A stretch of DNA of 64,000 nucleotides, taken from the NCBI GenBank assembly GCA_043228905.1, contig JBHGNT010000006.1, positions 9,052,001 to 9,116,000 of the forward strand, given 5' to 3'. A program made the position numbers and the translations under genes. The stretch comes from Azolla caroliniana (lineage: Eukaryota > Polypodiophyta). The notes under the pieces are model-generated. The model was not told the origin of the DNA and searched no databases. It worked only from the letters and a program-made list of their open reading frames with translations. Below, piece by piece: positions 47,381 through 57,512 of this stretch. Each line of letters opens with the position of its first letter. The stretch's first letter is position 1.

Positions 47381-49032
47381 ACAGAAGTGCGTGAGCCGGA
47401 GAGCTACGCAGAAGCGGCAAAGGACGCAAATTGGCGTGCCGCTATGGACGAAGAAATGCGGGCACTCGATGCCAACGAAACTTGGGACCTAGTTGATCCT
47501 CCCCGTCACTGTAAACCGATCGGATGCAAGTGGGTGTACAAGGTCAAGTACAACACCGACGGTTCTGTTAACCGGTACAAAGCCCGGTTAGTGGCGAAGG
47601 GATACGCGTAGACCCACGGTATCGACTACGACGAGACCTTCGCTCCTGTGGCGAAGATGACGACGGTTCGTGTGGTACTGGCGGTTGCTGCGGCAAGGGG
47701 GTGGCATCTTCACCAGATAGATGTGAAGAACGCCTTCCTTCAAGGAGAGCTTGAAGAAGAAGTCTTTATGACTCAACCCCCGGATTTCAATCGGAGATGA
47801 ACAAGTCGGTCGTATGCCGACTGAAGAAGTCGCTTTACGGCTTGAAGCAAGCCCCCCGAGCTTGGAACGCGAAGATCACGCACCGGTTGCGTAAGTTGGG
47901 GTTTGCTGTCTCTAAGTCGGACTCTTCGTTGTTCATCCGGCAAGGCTCTGACAGTTCGGTATGTATACTCTTGTATGTGGATGATTTAGTCATCACCAGA
48001 CCAGGTCTTCCCGAAATCAACCGCGTCAAGTCCCAGTTGTTGGACGCATTCGAAATGAAGGACCTGGGGGACCTTCATTATTTTCTTGGGATCAAAGTGA
48101 TCCGGACCCCCGACGGCATATTGCTCTCACAACGACATTACGTGTTGAATATGCTGTATAAGTTCGGTATGACGGATTGCCGACCTGTCTCCACACCCCT
48201 GGACCGGAACCAGAAGCTTCGTCCCAACTCTGGACCGGCCTGCAATGAGAAACGGTTCCGACAGGTTGTCGGAAGCCTGATCTACTTAACCATCACCCGA
48301 CCCGACATCAGCTATCCGGTCGGCATGGTAAGTCAGTTCATGCAGAAGCCGACCGTGGAGCACCTTCAGTGCACGCAACGAATATTACGATATGTCAGCG
48401 GCACTAAGGACCGGGGACTGCTATACCGGCGAGGTATACCCAAAGAGCTTGTTGGTTACACAGATGCTGACTGGGCTGGCGATGCGTTTGATCGCCGCTC
48501 CACTTCCGGATACATGTTCTCCATAGGTAGCGCGACCGTTGCGTGCAGCAGCAAGAAGTAGCCCACAGTGGCTTTGTCAAGCACTGAGGCTGAGTACCGG
48601 GTCGCTACCGTTGCCACTTGTGAAGCCATCTGGCTTCAACAACTGCTGCGAGACTTGCGGATCGAGGTACCGACCCCGATCCCGATTTACTGCGATAACA
48701 TGAGCAGCCTGCAGCTCGCCAGGAACCCTGTGTTCCATGCTCGTACAAAGCACATCGAGGTGCACTACCACTTCGTGCGTGAGCGGGTCCTGAGCGGTGA
48801 AGTTGACCTACGGTATGTTCATACGGATCGGCAAGTTGCCGACATCTTCACCAAGCCGCTCGGATCGGACAAGTTGCAGCACTTTATCGACATGCTTGGT
48901 ATTCAACATCTCGACGTGCCGCACTTGAGGGGGAGACGCAAGGGCAAAGTCTATCGAAACGGGCAAAGGCCAAAAAAATTGTTGAACCCGTCGGTAAGAG
49001 GAGAGCCGGAAGAAGAGGAGACCAGAAGATGA
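47381..49032 (+). pseudogene. Ty1-copia pol 3' part (copia-2): RT and RNase H
   Basis: The frame starts abruptly within the RT N-terminal region ('[19 protein letters not shown]'). It then shows '[20 protein letters not shown]', '[18 protein letters not shown]', '[18 protein letters not shown]', '[12 protein letters not shown]', catalytic 'YVDDLVIT', 'ITRPDISYPVGMVSQFM', and RNase H ('GYTDADWAGD', 'STEAEYRVAT', 'DNMSSLQLARNPVFHARTKH', 'DIFTKPL'). Lesions are TAG at 47609-47611, a one-base loss in the C-run at 47777-47781, and TAG at 48559-48561. Gag, protease and integrase are absent. Its GC-rich codon use differs from the AT-rich copia-1. Confidence 0.88.
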
Positions 49033-49667
49033 AGGAAGCCGAGTCGACAAAGGAAGTCGACACATCCGAACAGGTCGGAGCAAGCGGCTGTGAAGAAGAG
49101 TTGTGCACTCAGGAAGAGAAGTGCATGTTGTGCGGAGGTCATCACGACGGTACTGACCATGATACAGAGTCGAATGAAGAATTCGATTTCGGTTCACCGG
49201 CTGAAGAAGCCGAGGGAAGCATGGAGAAGGCCAAGACTCGGAAGTGGTCCGATGTGGTGAGAGGCCTGAAGCCGGAAGTCGAATCGGAGTGTACCGATTC
49301 GGACAAGAGCTGGAACGAGTCGGAGATAGCTGACTCGGATCAACAGATGGATCCGGATGAGTCGGATCGACTGAAGGCCAAGGGGACACAGACACAGCGG
49401 AAGTCGATGCCATCGTGGGAGAACCGACGGATCGGCAAGCGCCGGAGTCACAGCAACGTGAGTGCTGAGATGGGCCTATTGAGCAGACATGCCGACCGAG
49501 AGGGTCGAGGCGCGCAGAACCAAAGGGGTCGCGGCAAACGGGACCGGACCGGACGAGGAGCGCGAGCAAGGCGGAGTGACGCCAGGAGAAGTCGGTTGGA
49601 AGAACCGACTGCCACAGAGGTCGACACTACGACCCCACCTCAGGTTGAGCTTGAGGGGGAGTGTTGA
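49029..49667 (+). CDS. Possible extra 3' ORF of copia-2, function unknown
   Basis: A 212-aa frame begins at an ATG that overlaps the pol stop codon in the ATGA arrangement and ends inside the polypurine tract. The N-terminal half is acidic and has a 'CMLCGGHHDGTDHD' Cys/His cluster. The C-terminal half is very basic (R/G-rich). Unlike pol, it has no stop. Some plant copia elements carry extra ORFs after pol. However, this stretch is GC-rich and the opposite strand is also open (48808-49569), so the frame may be a compositional accident. I recognise no domain. Confidence 0.35.
   Translation: MKEAESTKEVDTSEQVGASGCEEELCTQEEKCMLCGGHHDGTDHDTESNEEFDFGSPAEEAEGSMEKAKTRKWSDVVRGLKPEVESECTDSDKSWNESEIADSDQQMDPDESDRLKAKGTQTQRKSMPSWENRRIGKRRSHSNVSAEMGLLSRHADREGRGAQNQRGRGKRDRTGRGARARRSDARRSRLEEPTATEVDTTTPPQVELEGEC
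49650..49661 (+). promoter_or_regulatory. Polypurine tract of copia-2
   Basis: TTGAGGGGGAG immediately before TGTTGAG is the classical plant Ty1-copia PPT/LTR junction. Confidence 0.8.
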
Positions 49668-50073
49668 GCGGCAAGCTCAACCGAAGCCGGATCGGCTGAA
49701 TAAGCCGGAGCCGGTAAGCGAGACGGATCGGGCGAAACGGATCGGTATGACGATGAGCAACTGAACCGGCAAGCAGTGGAGGCCGAGTGCAATCCGTAAC
49801 CGGAAGTCCAATCAGAAGCCTAGTATAGGATAGACTACTAGGTAGCTATAGTCTCGTAGTAAGTGTTAGATGCTCGTGTGAGCATTGAAGTACATGGTAC
49901 TTCTGTCAGTCACAAGAGGACTTGTATAAATAGTGCTACTTAGCACAATGTGTATACAGAGTCTCGACATAATTTTGAAATTGTGTTCTGCTCTCTCTGT
50001 CTCTCTCGCTCTCTCTCTCTCTCTCTGTGTTGTTCTCTGTTTTACGCTTCCACAAACACTTACGTTTACAATG
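49662..50073 (+). repeat. 3' LTR of copia-2
   Basis: It begins TGTTGAGCGGCAAGCTCAAC after the PPT and contains a TATAAATA at about 49925-49932 and a long (CT)n tract (about 49990-50030). The 3' end is probably within CAAACACTTACGTTTACA (50053-50070); the exact base is uncertain because no second LTR is in the window. Confidence 0.7.
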
Positions 50074-50213
50074 TTGTTTGCCGAGTTGACATGCTTCACA
50101 CACTCAGTTGACTCGTTTCGACTTAAAGGCCGGAAGCCCCTTTTTCTAAAGGTTCCTCGGTGGCTTCCATCTTGTTGTCGAAGGTTTGAGTTTCCTTCTT
50201 GAGATAGGTCGAA
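50074..50213 (-). pseudogene. Small copia pre-integrase fragment
   Basis: On the - strand the sequence reads 'GLPAFKSKRVN', a stop, then 'VCEACQLGKQH'. This is the end of a GAG-pre-integrase domain with its zinc-binding Cys pair. It directly follows the gag frame (50214-50873) without the usual zinc knuckle and protease, so the copia here has an internal deletion or is a chimera. Confidence 0.6.
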
Positions 50214-50873
50214 TCAACCTCTTCTACCGCCTCGACCTCGTCCTCGACCACCATCCGAATTCAAGAAGAACATTTGTCCTTCCGACATCTTGGTCTTAGT
50301 TCGGATGTAGTTCTCTTCGATCAATAATATTGATTGGAGGTCGAAGAAGGAAGGAGGGTTTTCTCTCGTTAAGATACTTGTCCTTATCGGGTCGAACCGA
50401 TGTGCGAGGCCACCCAACCATACTTGAATCATCTCGTCTTCGTCGACGTTTACATTGATGGAGCCAAGCGAGTCGCAAATGTTCTTGATCTTGGAAATGT
50501 AGTCCGGCACGAGCATATCTTTTTGTTGTATGTTGTTCAACTCTTGCCGAAGTTGAAGCTTGCGAGCGGTCGTGTTGGCGGCGAAAATTTTCTTCAAGTT
50601 CGCCCACGTTTCTTTAGGTGTCTTGGCGTCTCGAATGTGGCTAAGCATGCGGTCGTGGACACATGTTGCCAAACAATACATTACCCGACCCGCTCCTTGC
50701 TCCCACGTTGGGTAGTTGGCGTTTGTGATGTCGGGTTTGTTTTCAAGTGCATCGGTGATGTAGCTCCAATACCCTTGGCCGACTAGGTATTGGTTCATCT
50801 TGTACTCCCAAGATGAATAATTGCTCCGGTCTAGCTTTTCACTAGGGAGCAAGATACCCATTTGTGTGTTCAT
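50214..50873 (-). CDS. Ty1-copia gag (truncated), 219 aa
   Basis: The start is ATG at 50873. 'LLPSEKLDRSNYSSWEYKM' begins the N-terminal gag (DUF4219/UBN2) domain. It is followed by 'WEQGAGRVMYCLATCVHDRM', 'AKTPKETWANLKKIFAANT', 'RKLQLRQELNNIQQKDM' and 'YISKIKNICDSLGSINVNVD'. The frame ends in a Gly/Arg-rich tail just before where a CCHC knuckle is expected. It lies 168 nt downstream of the LTR at 51041, with a leader and PBS between. Gag builds the virus-like particle. The frame is open but C-terminally shortened. Confidence 0.85.
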   Translation of the reverse strand: MNTQMGILLPSEKLDRSNYSSWEYKMNQYLVGQGYWSYITDALENKPDITNANYPTWEQGAGRVMYCLATCVHDRMLSHIRDAKTPKETWANLKKIFAANTTARKLQLRQELNNIQQKDMLVPDYISKIKNICDSLGSINVNVDEDEMIQVWLGGLAHRFDPIRTSILTRENPPSFFDLQSILLIEENYIRTKTKMSEGQMFFLNSDGGRGRGRGGRRG

Positions 50874-51025
50874 GTTGATGTAGTATCTTCTTTCTTGGCT
50901 TTTCTTCCGTCGGTCACATACACGGGCTACGTAGCGGCACTACGGTAGGAGATAGCCGGATTTTTCGTCGGCGTCTCGAACACACAATCACAGAGTCGGG
51001 TGGGCTTAGTGGATGTACTAAACCA

Positions 51026-51040
51026 CACACTCTAATACCA
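51026..51040 (-). promoter_or_regulatory. Primer-binding site (initiator-Met tRNA type)
   Basis: On the - strand TGGTATTAGAGTGTG begins immediately after the LTR end. It matches the standard plant copia PBS TGGTATCAGAGC except for one transition in the first 11 bases. It fixes the 5' LTR boundary at 51041. Confidence 0.8.
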
Positions 51041-51476
51041 TGTTAATAATTAGGTAGTTAACTAGGGTTAATTAGTGTCTACTTTTGTGAGTAGTTGATA
51101 ACGCATCGGAAGATTATGTGATATGTGTGTGAGAGGAAGAGAGAGAAGAAGATACACTTATGAACAATAATATAAATGGGGGATGATTAACAAAAGTGTA
51201 GCTAAAGACCTTTCCTCTATATTAATAATTATCAAGTTACAAAAATACCCACAATGAGGTATATATACTACTCATGTGCAACGGTGCACATGTGTGAGTA
51301 GAATATAGGTACAAGGATGTAAGTCTTATATTAAATATACTTGGTAGTGGAGGATCTAGAATGTATCCCCACTTACGTACAAGTACAAGATCCTATTTAA
51401 GGGTTTACTATCTAGGTAACTACTAAGTTACGTGGTTAACTAAATGGCTAAACTAAGTTGAGCTTGATATTTCAAC
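51041..51476 (-). repeat. 5' LTR of the copia-1 family
   Basis: This 436-bp LTR reads TGTTAATAATTAGG...TTTCAACA on the + strand, with TG/CA ends. Its reverse complement matches the solo LTR at 54081-54539 over the whole length. It is followed in minus sense by the PBS and gag. The partner 3' LTR is not seen in the window. Confidence 0.85.
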
Positions 51477-52084
51477 AATATCTTATAATTTCAGTTTTGT
51501 ATAGTCATCCTTGATTGTTGGTTCTTATACATCCTACTTGGCAAGGGTCTGAGCACTGATATGATGATGATGATGGCTAGCTCCTATGCGTTACGATCGC
51601 TAAGTGGCCACGACATGTTTTGGGTCTCTGAACTTGTAACCTCATCTTGTTTTTTGTCATCCTCTATATGGCTTGTACATGTTGTGTGTGTTTACCTCTC
51701 GTTATTGTAATTGGGTTACTTATAATAGCCACAAGAAATTCCTGGATATGTCAAATATTGGACCTTTTGTCAGAGCCATATGGGTTGTGTCAACAAACTT
51801 GTTTTGCCATTTTGGGCTTCTAAATGCCTTGTAGGTATTGTAAATTTCTGGCATGTAATTTTGTCCACAATATATTGTAGTTTACACAATACAAAGCAAC
51901 ACTTTTTGATAAATTCTTGTATATGCATTGTAGTTTTTTTTCATGCATATTATGCCATAAAAAATCAATCAAACATGTTGCTTCTTTCAATATTACGCCA
52001 TTATTGGGCAAACAGATATATGTCAATAATAGTGCAACAAGAAATTGAAAATTGATGTTAGATATATCTTGTAGAACTTTTATA
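51477..52084. other. Intergenic sequence between the copia 5' LTR and the MULE-like element
   Basis: AT-rich; ORFs at 51780-52055 (+) and 51820-52026 (-) overlap and have no recognisable domain. Confidence 0.5.
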
Positions 52085-52090
52085 CATTGT

Positions 52091-52253
52091 CACCTAACTG
52101 GGGAAAGTAATGTTTGCACCGAACTTTGGAAAAAAACATTTGTTTGCACCTAACCCGGGAAAGTAATGTTTTTCTACCTAACCCAGGAAAAAAGTATATT
52201 GTATGCACCTAACCCGGGATCAATTTAATGGATCCATTCACCTAACCCCAGGG
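52091..52253 (+). repeat. Left subterminal array, CACCTAAC-type motif
   Basis: Copies start at 52091, 52117, 52147, 52175, 52206 and 52239, spaced 26-33 bp. Most read (C/T)ACC(T/G)AAC followed by a short C/G run and AA. They probably bind the transposase. Confidence 0.75.
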
Positions 52254-52531
52254 CCAGATTCGATCCAACTACGTGCAATGATTCTGTTTCAACGTTTAGA
52301 AAATAGCCACCTCCATCAGACGATTATATGTTGTCGATACAGAAGTAATTAACTCTACCAGAGCTACCATAATCACATGAATTGAATCAAACGATTATAA
52401 TTGCTCTGATTATCATATTATCGCTTTCATTATCATATTACTCCACATGATCACATTACTCTCATTATCATGTTGCTCTCGTTTACACATTGTTCTTGTT
52501 AACACTTTGCTCTCATTTCAAACCTGTGATC

Positions 52532-55500
52532 ATGGATGATTCATGTGGGTTAGCGGATGAAACACAATTTATATTTGAGACAGAAATCGAATTGGAGGAT
52601 TCGTTGTCAGATTAGAAACTTTGATTCAACCAATTGATGGCCAAGGGTTTGTCGATGTCGACATTAACAACGCTTGGATCCCGTCATGTTTTGTTCGCCA
52701 AGGTATTTTGTGTTTAATGAAGGTACGTATGACTTAATGGTGAATGATTTATTAGGACACATAAAGGACCGTTACGATATAATCTTTAAAAGAGGCCACA
52801 AAGGGTGCACCACTCACTAGTATAGAGGTGCATGAAGGCTCAACTAGTATAGAGGTGCATGAAGGCTCAACTCATGCTAAAAAATGAGCATGAACTCTAC
52901 TTAAAGTCATTGACATGTCTAAGGGTATCATATATAGAGCAATGGCGGTCCATCATATTGCACGCACATGAGGGGACATCCCATTACCCACTCTCACAAA
53001 CTATTAAAGAGTTGAAGAAACATTGGGCCATGGATCTTTGCGATCATGAAATAGCTAGTGCATATGTAAAAGCACTAATTGACCAATGTGGATGTCAGAT
53101 CATACAAAAGGTGGATTCTATTTACATGTTAGGCACAAGTGTAAGTAAATATGATAAGACTACAATACCCACATAAGTGATGAAGGTAGAAGCTAGTAAG
53201 TTAGATGATACTCTAGTGGAGATACAAATCAAGTATCATACATGCTTGCATAGAGGAGTCCCAAAAGGCAAGTGTGCGACTAGATATGATTGTCATCGCA
53301 TAGGTGTGCCTCGACGAGTGGTTGGATGCTCTCGCTTGCGCAAGGGTTCAAAGCATTCTGGATGTAGTTTTCATTTGAATGTAAGAGTGAATGAAGGGGA
53401 TAAACATGGGATGTCATTCGGGTCATGTCCTAGGAACGAGATTTGACGTGTACCACTTGCTGGTCCATCCTAATGTAATAGAATGTTGTAAAGATGACCT
53501 TTTTGATGTTGGTTGTGCCAAGCATGTTGCCCAGTTGAGCATGTAAAAAGAAGCATCCACAAGTCCAAGGCTACTCCATTAGAACTTGTCACTTTTAGAT
53601 TCTTTATGATACCAAAGGAGGTACATAACATGGCCAATACGTTAAAAATAGGAAGTGCATTGTCAAAAGTTGATTGGTCTTTGATGATGCAAGATACCTA
53701 TGCACTCTGAGATTTAGGCAAAGTGGCACATGTCCAACCATACTTGCATGGTCAAATGGATCTCCAGCTCGACAACCATTTATCTTGATACTTAAAGATA
53801 AATGGATGTTGGAAATGTGTGAGTGATTGTCGTAAAACAACTCTTGCGCAATCGACTCCACATTTAAAACTAATCAATTCGAGCTCCCATTATATGCAGC
53901 TGTTACACCAAATGCCATGGGAATAGAGATCCCACTATGGTATATGATACAAAGTTTTGATAAGGGCTCAAATCATGAGCAAGTGGCATTAGAAATCTGC
54001 GTGAAAGTCATATTTGCTAGGATGCGATAGTCATTGATAAATCTTGGACATCATATAATGCCATATCTAATGTAATTTCTTGTTGAGAGATCAAGCTCAA
54101 CTTAGTTTAGTTAGTTAGTCAACACATGTAACTTAGTAGTTACCTAGATAGAATCTAGTTAGCGTGTTGACCATAAAGCCTTAAATAGGATTTTGTACTT
54201 GAGTGGGATACATTGTAGATCCACCACTCCATGCTCATTTAATATAGGACTTACACGTTGTACCTATATTCTCCTAGCACATGTGCACCCTTGCACATGA
54301 AACCTATATATACCTCATTGAAGGTATTTTTGTATTTTGATGAAAGTTGATGATATTTACCTTTTAATATACGTTATCATCCCCCGTCTTGTTTTTGTGT
54401 TCATAAGTGTACTTCTCTCTCTCTTCCTCTCACGCACACATACACGCACATATCACTTAATCTTCCGCTACGTAATCACTTAACTTAATCACATAATTAG
54501 GTAATAATTATTCCTTAATTAATTACCTAATCCTTAACATTTCTCAAGGCCATGAATCTTGGATTGTCGCAAACGGTGAATGCTCACAAACATGTTGTCG
54601 TCTTTTATTGTGTCACTTCCATGCTAAAAAATCATGGGTTGACAACTTGTTGCCCAAAGTGAGTCTTGCCGAAAGAAACCCCCTCTATCAAAGGATGTGC
54701 CAACTCATGCATTGCATTAGAGAATCATCCTTCAATGCTATGTGTGAGGAGGTAAGGCAAGAATACTCAAACAAAGCTGGAGTTTGGCAATATATCTAAG
54801 GTGGATGGTGTGGACAAACTTGTGTTTCGAGGAGTCTATGGCCCAAGTTTGGTAGACTATTCAATTATGGACATATTGACACTACCAATATTGTGGAGAG
54901 ACATTGGCAATTTCTCAAGTACATTGCCTTAAGGGGAAGAATAAATCGTTCTATTACTGATCTTGTGCATGTCATAATCGGGGACAATGTCTTTGGCACT
55001 TGCATCACGGGACCGTGGTGGAATGGTACATGCAACAACAAGAGATATGTGAGAGTGGTATATTCTAACCCTGTGGAAATTGTAAGGATCAAAGGTCAAA
55101 ACTTAAAGAGGCTAAGAGGATACTAGAAAGGTATGTGACTGATAGCAACTCAATGCATATTGTGGACGAGGCCCGATATTGGTTTCTAATATTGTCAAAC
55201 ATGACCACTCCCACTGTATGGTACACTGTCTCACTCCAATGTTCATATTGTGATTGCCAAGACTTTGCAAGTAAATGTAAGCATTTGCTTGCCATTCGGA
55301 TGATCATTGAGAGACATATGCCATCGTTACGTGGATCATTACCATTTATAGATCATGCAACCCAAATGAGAATGGATGATGCCACAATGGATAGAGAACT
55401 AGAGTTGACACAAGAAGCAGAAGTCAAGATGAATGTAGAAGTTGACGAAAGGGAAGAAATAAAGTTAGAAGCACATCAAACTATGGAAGCACTTCAACTT

Positions 55501-55850
55501 CTCGAGCAATGAATAGTGTGGCTCTTGAGCGTTGCTGACAACACATGGTAGATTTTTGAACGAAATTGCTCTTATTTATGGGTGCATTGACAACAACCAA
55601 TATGGCATCGGGAGGTTCAATAAATCGAAAGCAAAAAATTGGTGTGAAAAGAGGAGCCACACTCAACATTTCACAAGAACTTATTGGCAGCTCCCTAAAC
55701 ATGACCAAAACACACACCAACAAGACTACAGAGAGATGCTCATCATGCTAAGAGGCGGTTGCCAATATGTGACATTGAGAAGGTTTGGTGTTTGCATTGT
55801 GATGGTTTGGCATTGACTTCAAGAGACTCCAATGAAAATTGCTACAAAAA
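52532..55850 (+). pseudogene. MULE-like transposase relic (zinc finger, DDE, SWIM)
   Basis: From a likely start (ATG 52532) the frame breaks many times. In order there is 'KELKKHWAMDLCDHEIASAYVKALIDQCG', then a Cys/His cluster 'TRYDCHRIGVPRRVVGCSR...KHSGCSFHLN' (53273-53380). The first catalytic Asp sits in 'AIDSTFKTNQFELPLYAAV' (Asp codon 53854-53856), and a probable second Asp in 'VIDKSWTSYNAISNV' (Asp 54036-54038, different frame). 'LCHFHAKKSWVDNLLPKV' (54606-54659) follows the solo LTR. A SWIM finger 'CSYCDCQDFASKCKHLLAI' (55240-55300, CxC...CxH) and a late 'NCYKNCG' Cys cluster near 55835 follow. Such enzymes cut and paste DNA; this one is dead. Confidence 0.7.
54081..54539 (+). repeat. 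Solo LTR of the copia-1 family, with TSD TTTCT
   Basis: This 459-bp sequence reads TGTTGAGAGATCAAGC...CCTTAACA and aligns along its length with the reverse complement of the LTR at 51041-51476. Its middle part is more diverged. It is flanked by TTTCT at 54076-54080 and 54540-54544. No internal element sequence remains, which is the product of LTR-LTR recombination. It splits the MULE transposase between 'AISNVIS' and 'SQGHESWI'. Confidence 0.9.
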
Positions 55851-56015
55851 TTGTGGGTGTATCTTGCCATCCTTTGAACAAGAACCTTGATCTTGATCTC
55901 ATAGTTTTTTATTACATTATATCATGTGATTTTTATATGTAAAATCGTGCAATCTTGTACTTTTGAAAAAGTTTTTGATATTTTTGAGTAATCTTGAGAA
56001 ATTTAAAGTGGGTAT

Positions 56016-56288
56016 CCGCGTTAGATTTAGGTGTGGGGTTAGGTTTAGGTACATGGGTTAGGTTCATGTACCCGGGTTAGGTTTAGGTGTTACAAAATAA
56101 CTTGTTAGAGTTGGGTTAGGTGTGATAGAGGCTTGGCAGACCCGAGTTAGATGTGACAGATCCGATTGTCAAACCCGGATTAGATGTGACAGAGGCTCGT
56201 CAGACCCAGATTAAATGTGACAGATCCGATTGTTAGAAGTGGGTTAGATGTGGTAGAGGCTTGTCAGGCCTGGGTTGGGTTTTAGGCG
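56016..56288 (-). repeat. Right subterminal array, GTTAGRTGTG-type motif
   Basis: About eight copies of GGGTTAG(G/A)T(T/G)(T/A)-type motif, several extended to CCCGRRTTAGATGTGACAGA, in inverted orientation to the left array. The last copies have a regular spacing of about 30 bp. Confidence 0.7.
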
Positions 56289-56290
56289 TG

Positions 56291-56513
56291 CGCTTTTTGT
56301 GGATAGAGATTGAACGGTGCAGATCGCAGGCGCCATTCAAAACGTGTCATGGACCGTCCGTGTCAACGATTTCCTCACCACCGGGTCTAATTAAGATCTG
56401 GTCGCAAATAGAAACGATACATACATGCATGCATGCATAAATACATACTCACTTCATTCTCATTCTCTCGGAGCCTTGCGCTTACGTGTTAAAACCAACG
56501 TATGTATATAGGC

Positions 56514-56545
<32 letters not shown>

Positions 56546-56646
56546 TGTATCAGTATATTTCAGGAGTTCCGGTATCCATCATCTCCATCTCTTTCTCGAT
56601 CTTCTTCTCTCTTTACATACATACATATGTACATATATGTGCAGCC
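56291..56646 (+). promoter_or_regulatory. NBR1-B upstream region with (TATG)n
   Basis: (CATG/CATA)n at about 56420-56445 and (TATG)n at about 56517-56550 lie upstream of the start codon, like the repeats upstream of NBR1-A. The MULE array ends only about 360 bp from the start codon. No TATA box was assigned. Confidence 0.4.
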
Positions 56647-57469
56647 ATGCCGATCGTTGTCAAGGTAAACCCTCTCGCTGTCTCTGTTCTGTGCTCCTTT
56701 CTTTGCGCTTTCGTTTTGGAAGATGGATGGCTTTCTCCATTTCGGGTTTCTGTTTAATGAGCGACCCCCCCCCCCCCCCCCCCCCCCCAAGTGTCAGTGA
56801 AGAGCTCCCGCTTTGATATAATGGCTTTACAATAGCCTGAAGAATCAAGGAGGGGTTTTCTGTGTTTCTAATTGACCTGTTAAGATGAATATTTTAGGGC
56901 TCCACATATTCTTTTGGCATTCAGGTCTTCAATAATGATTCAAGAGCAGTATCCCGTTTTGTGCCTGATATAAAATTTGTGGAACTAGGGTTTCTGGGAA
57001 TCAATGAGTTTGGAGAGGACTTATTATGTGACAAATCACAGTCACGAGAATGGACAGTTCCTTCCAACGTGAGAAATATGAGCCAAATGAGCTCTTCCCC
57101 ACATAGAGAAATTATTGCAAAGTTCTTGTTTAAAATGTGAATGTAGGGTTTCTTAGAAATCAAGAAGTTTTCATGTGAATTATGTGGATTTAGATTTTCT
57201 TAGAATGGAATGATGTTGGATTTCTGATTGTGTGAATAAAGCAAATCTCAAGACCTGATTGGGATTGTGTGACCAAGCCAAGGTTATTGTAGGGATTATG
57301 GGTATTGGAATGCGTGTATATTATTTGAAGTTTATAGGTTCTTCACATCAATGCAAATTATGTAGTGGCAGGCTTTAGGGCAAGCCATAAAGGATCTGAA
57401 CTTGAAATAAATCTTGAAATTTCATGGGAATTCCTATTTTATAAATTGATGTCTGTTTAGCGCGTGCGT

Positions 57470-57512
<43 letters not shown>

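Larger units (their letters stand above)
52085..56290 (+). mobile_element. Decayed MULE-like DNA transposon with subterminal inverted repeat arrays
   Basis: A broken transposase gene (about 52532-55850) is bracketed by arrays of one short motif in opposite orientations. CACCTAACCCGGG-type copies lie at 52091-52253, and their reverse complement, CCCGGGTTAGGTG-type, at about 56016-56288. A copia solo LTR (54081-54539) is inserted in the transposase. Exact ends and TSD were not determined. The transposase has DDE-type and SWIM zinc-finger motifs like Mutator-like transposases. Confidence 0.7.

Noticed and set aside
48808-49569. 253-codon antisense frame over copia-2 RNase H and the 3' region
   Set aside because: It is a shadow of a GC-rich coding region on the + strand and has low-complexity Ser/Pro/Arg composition.
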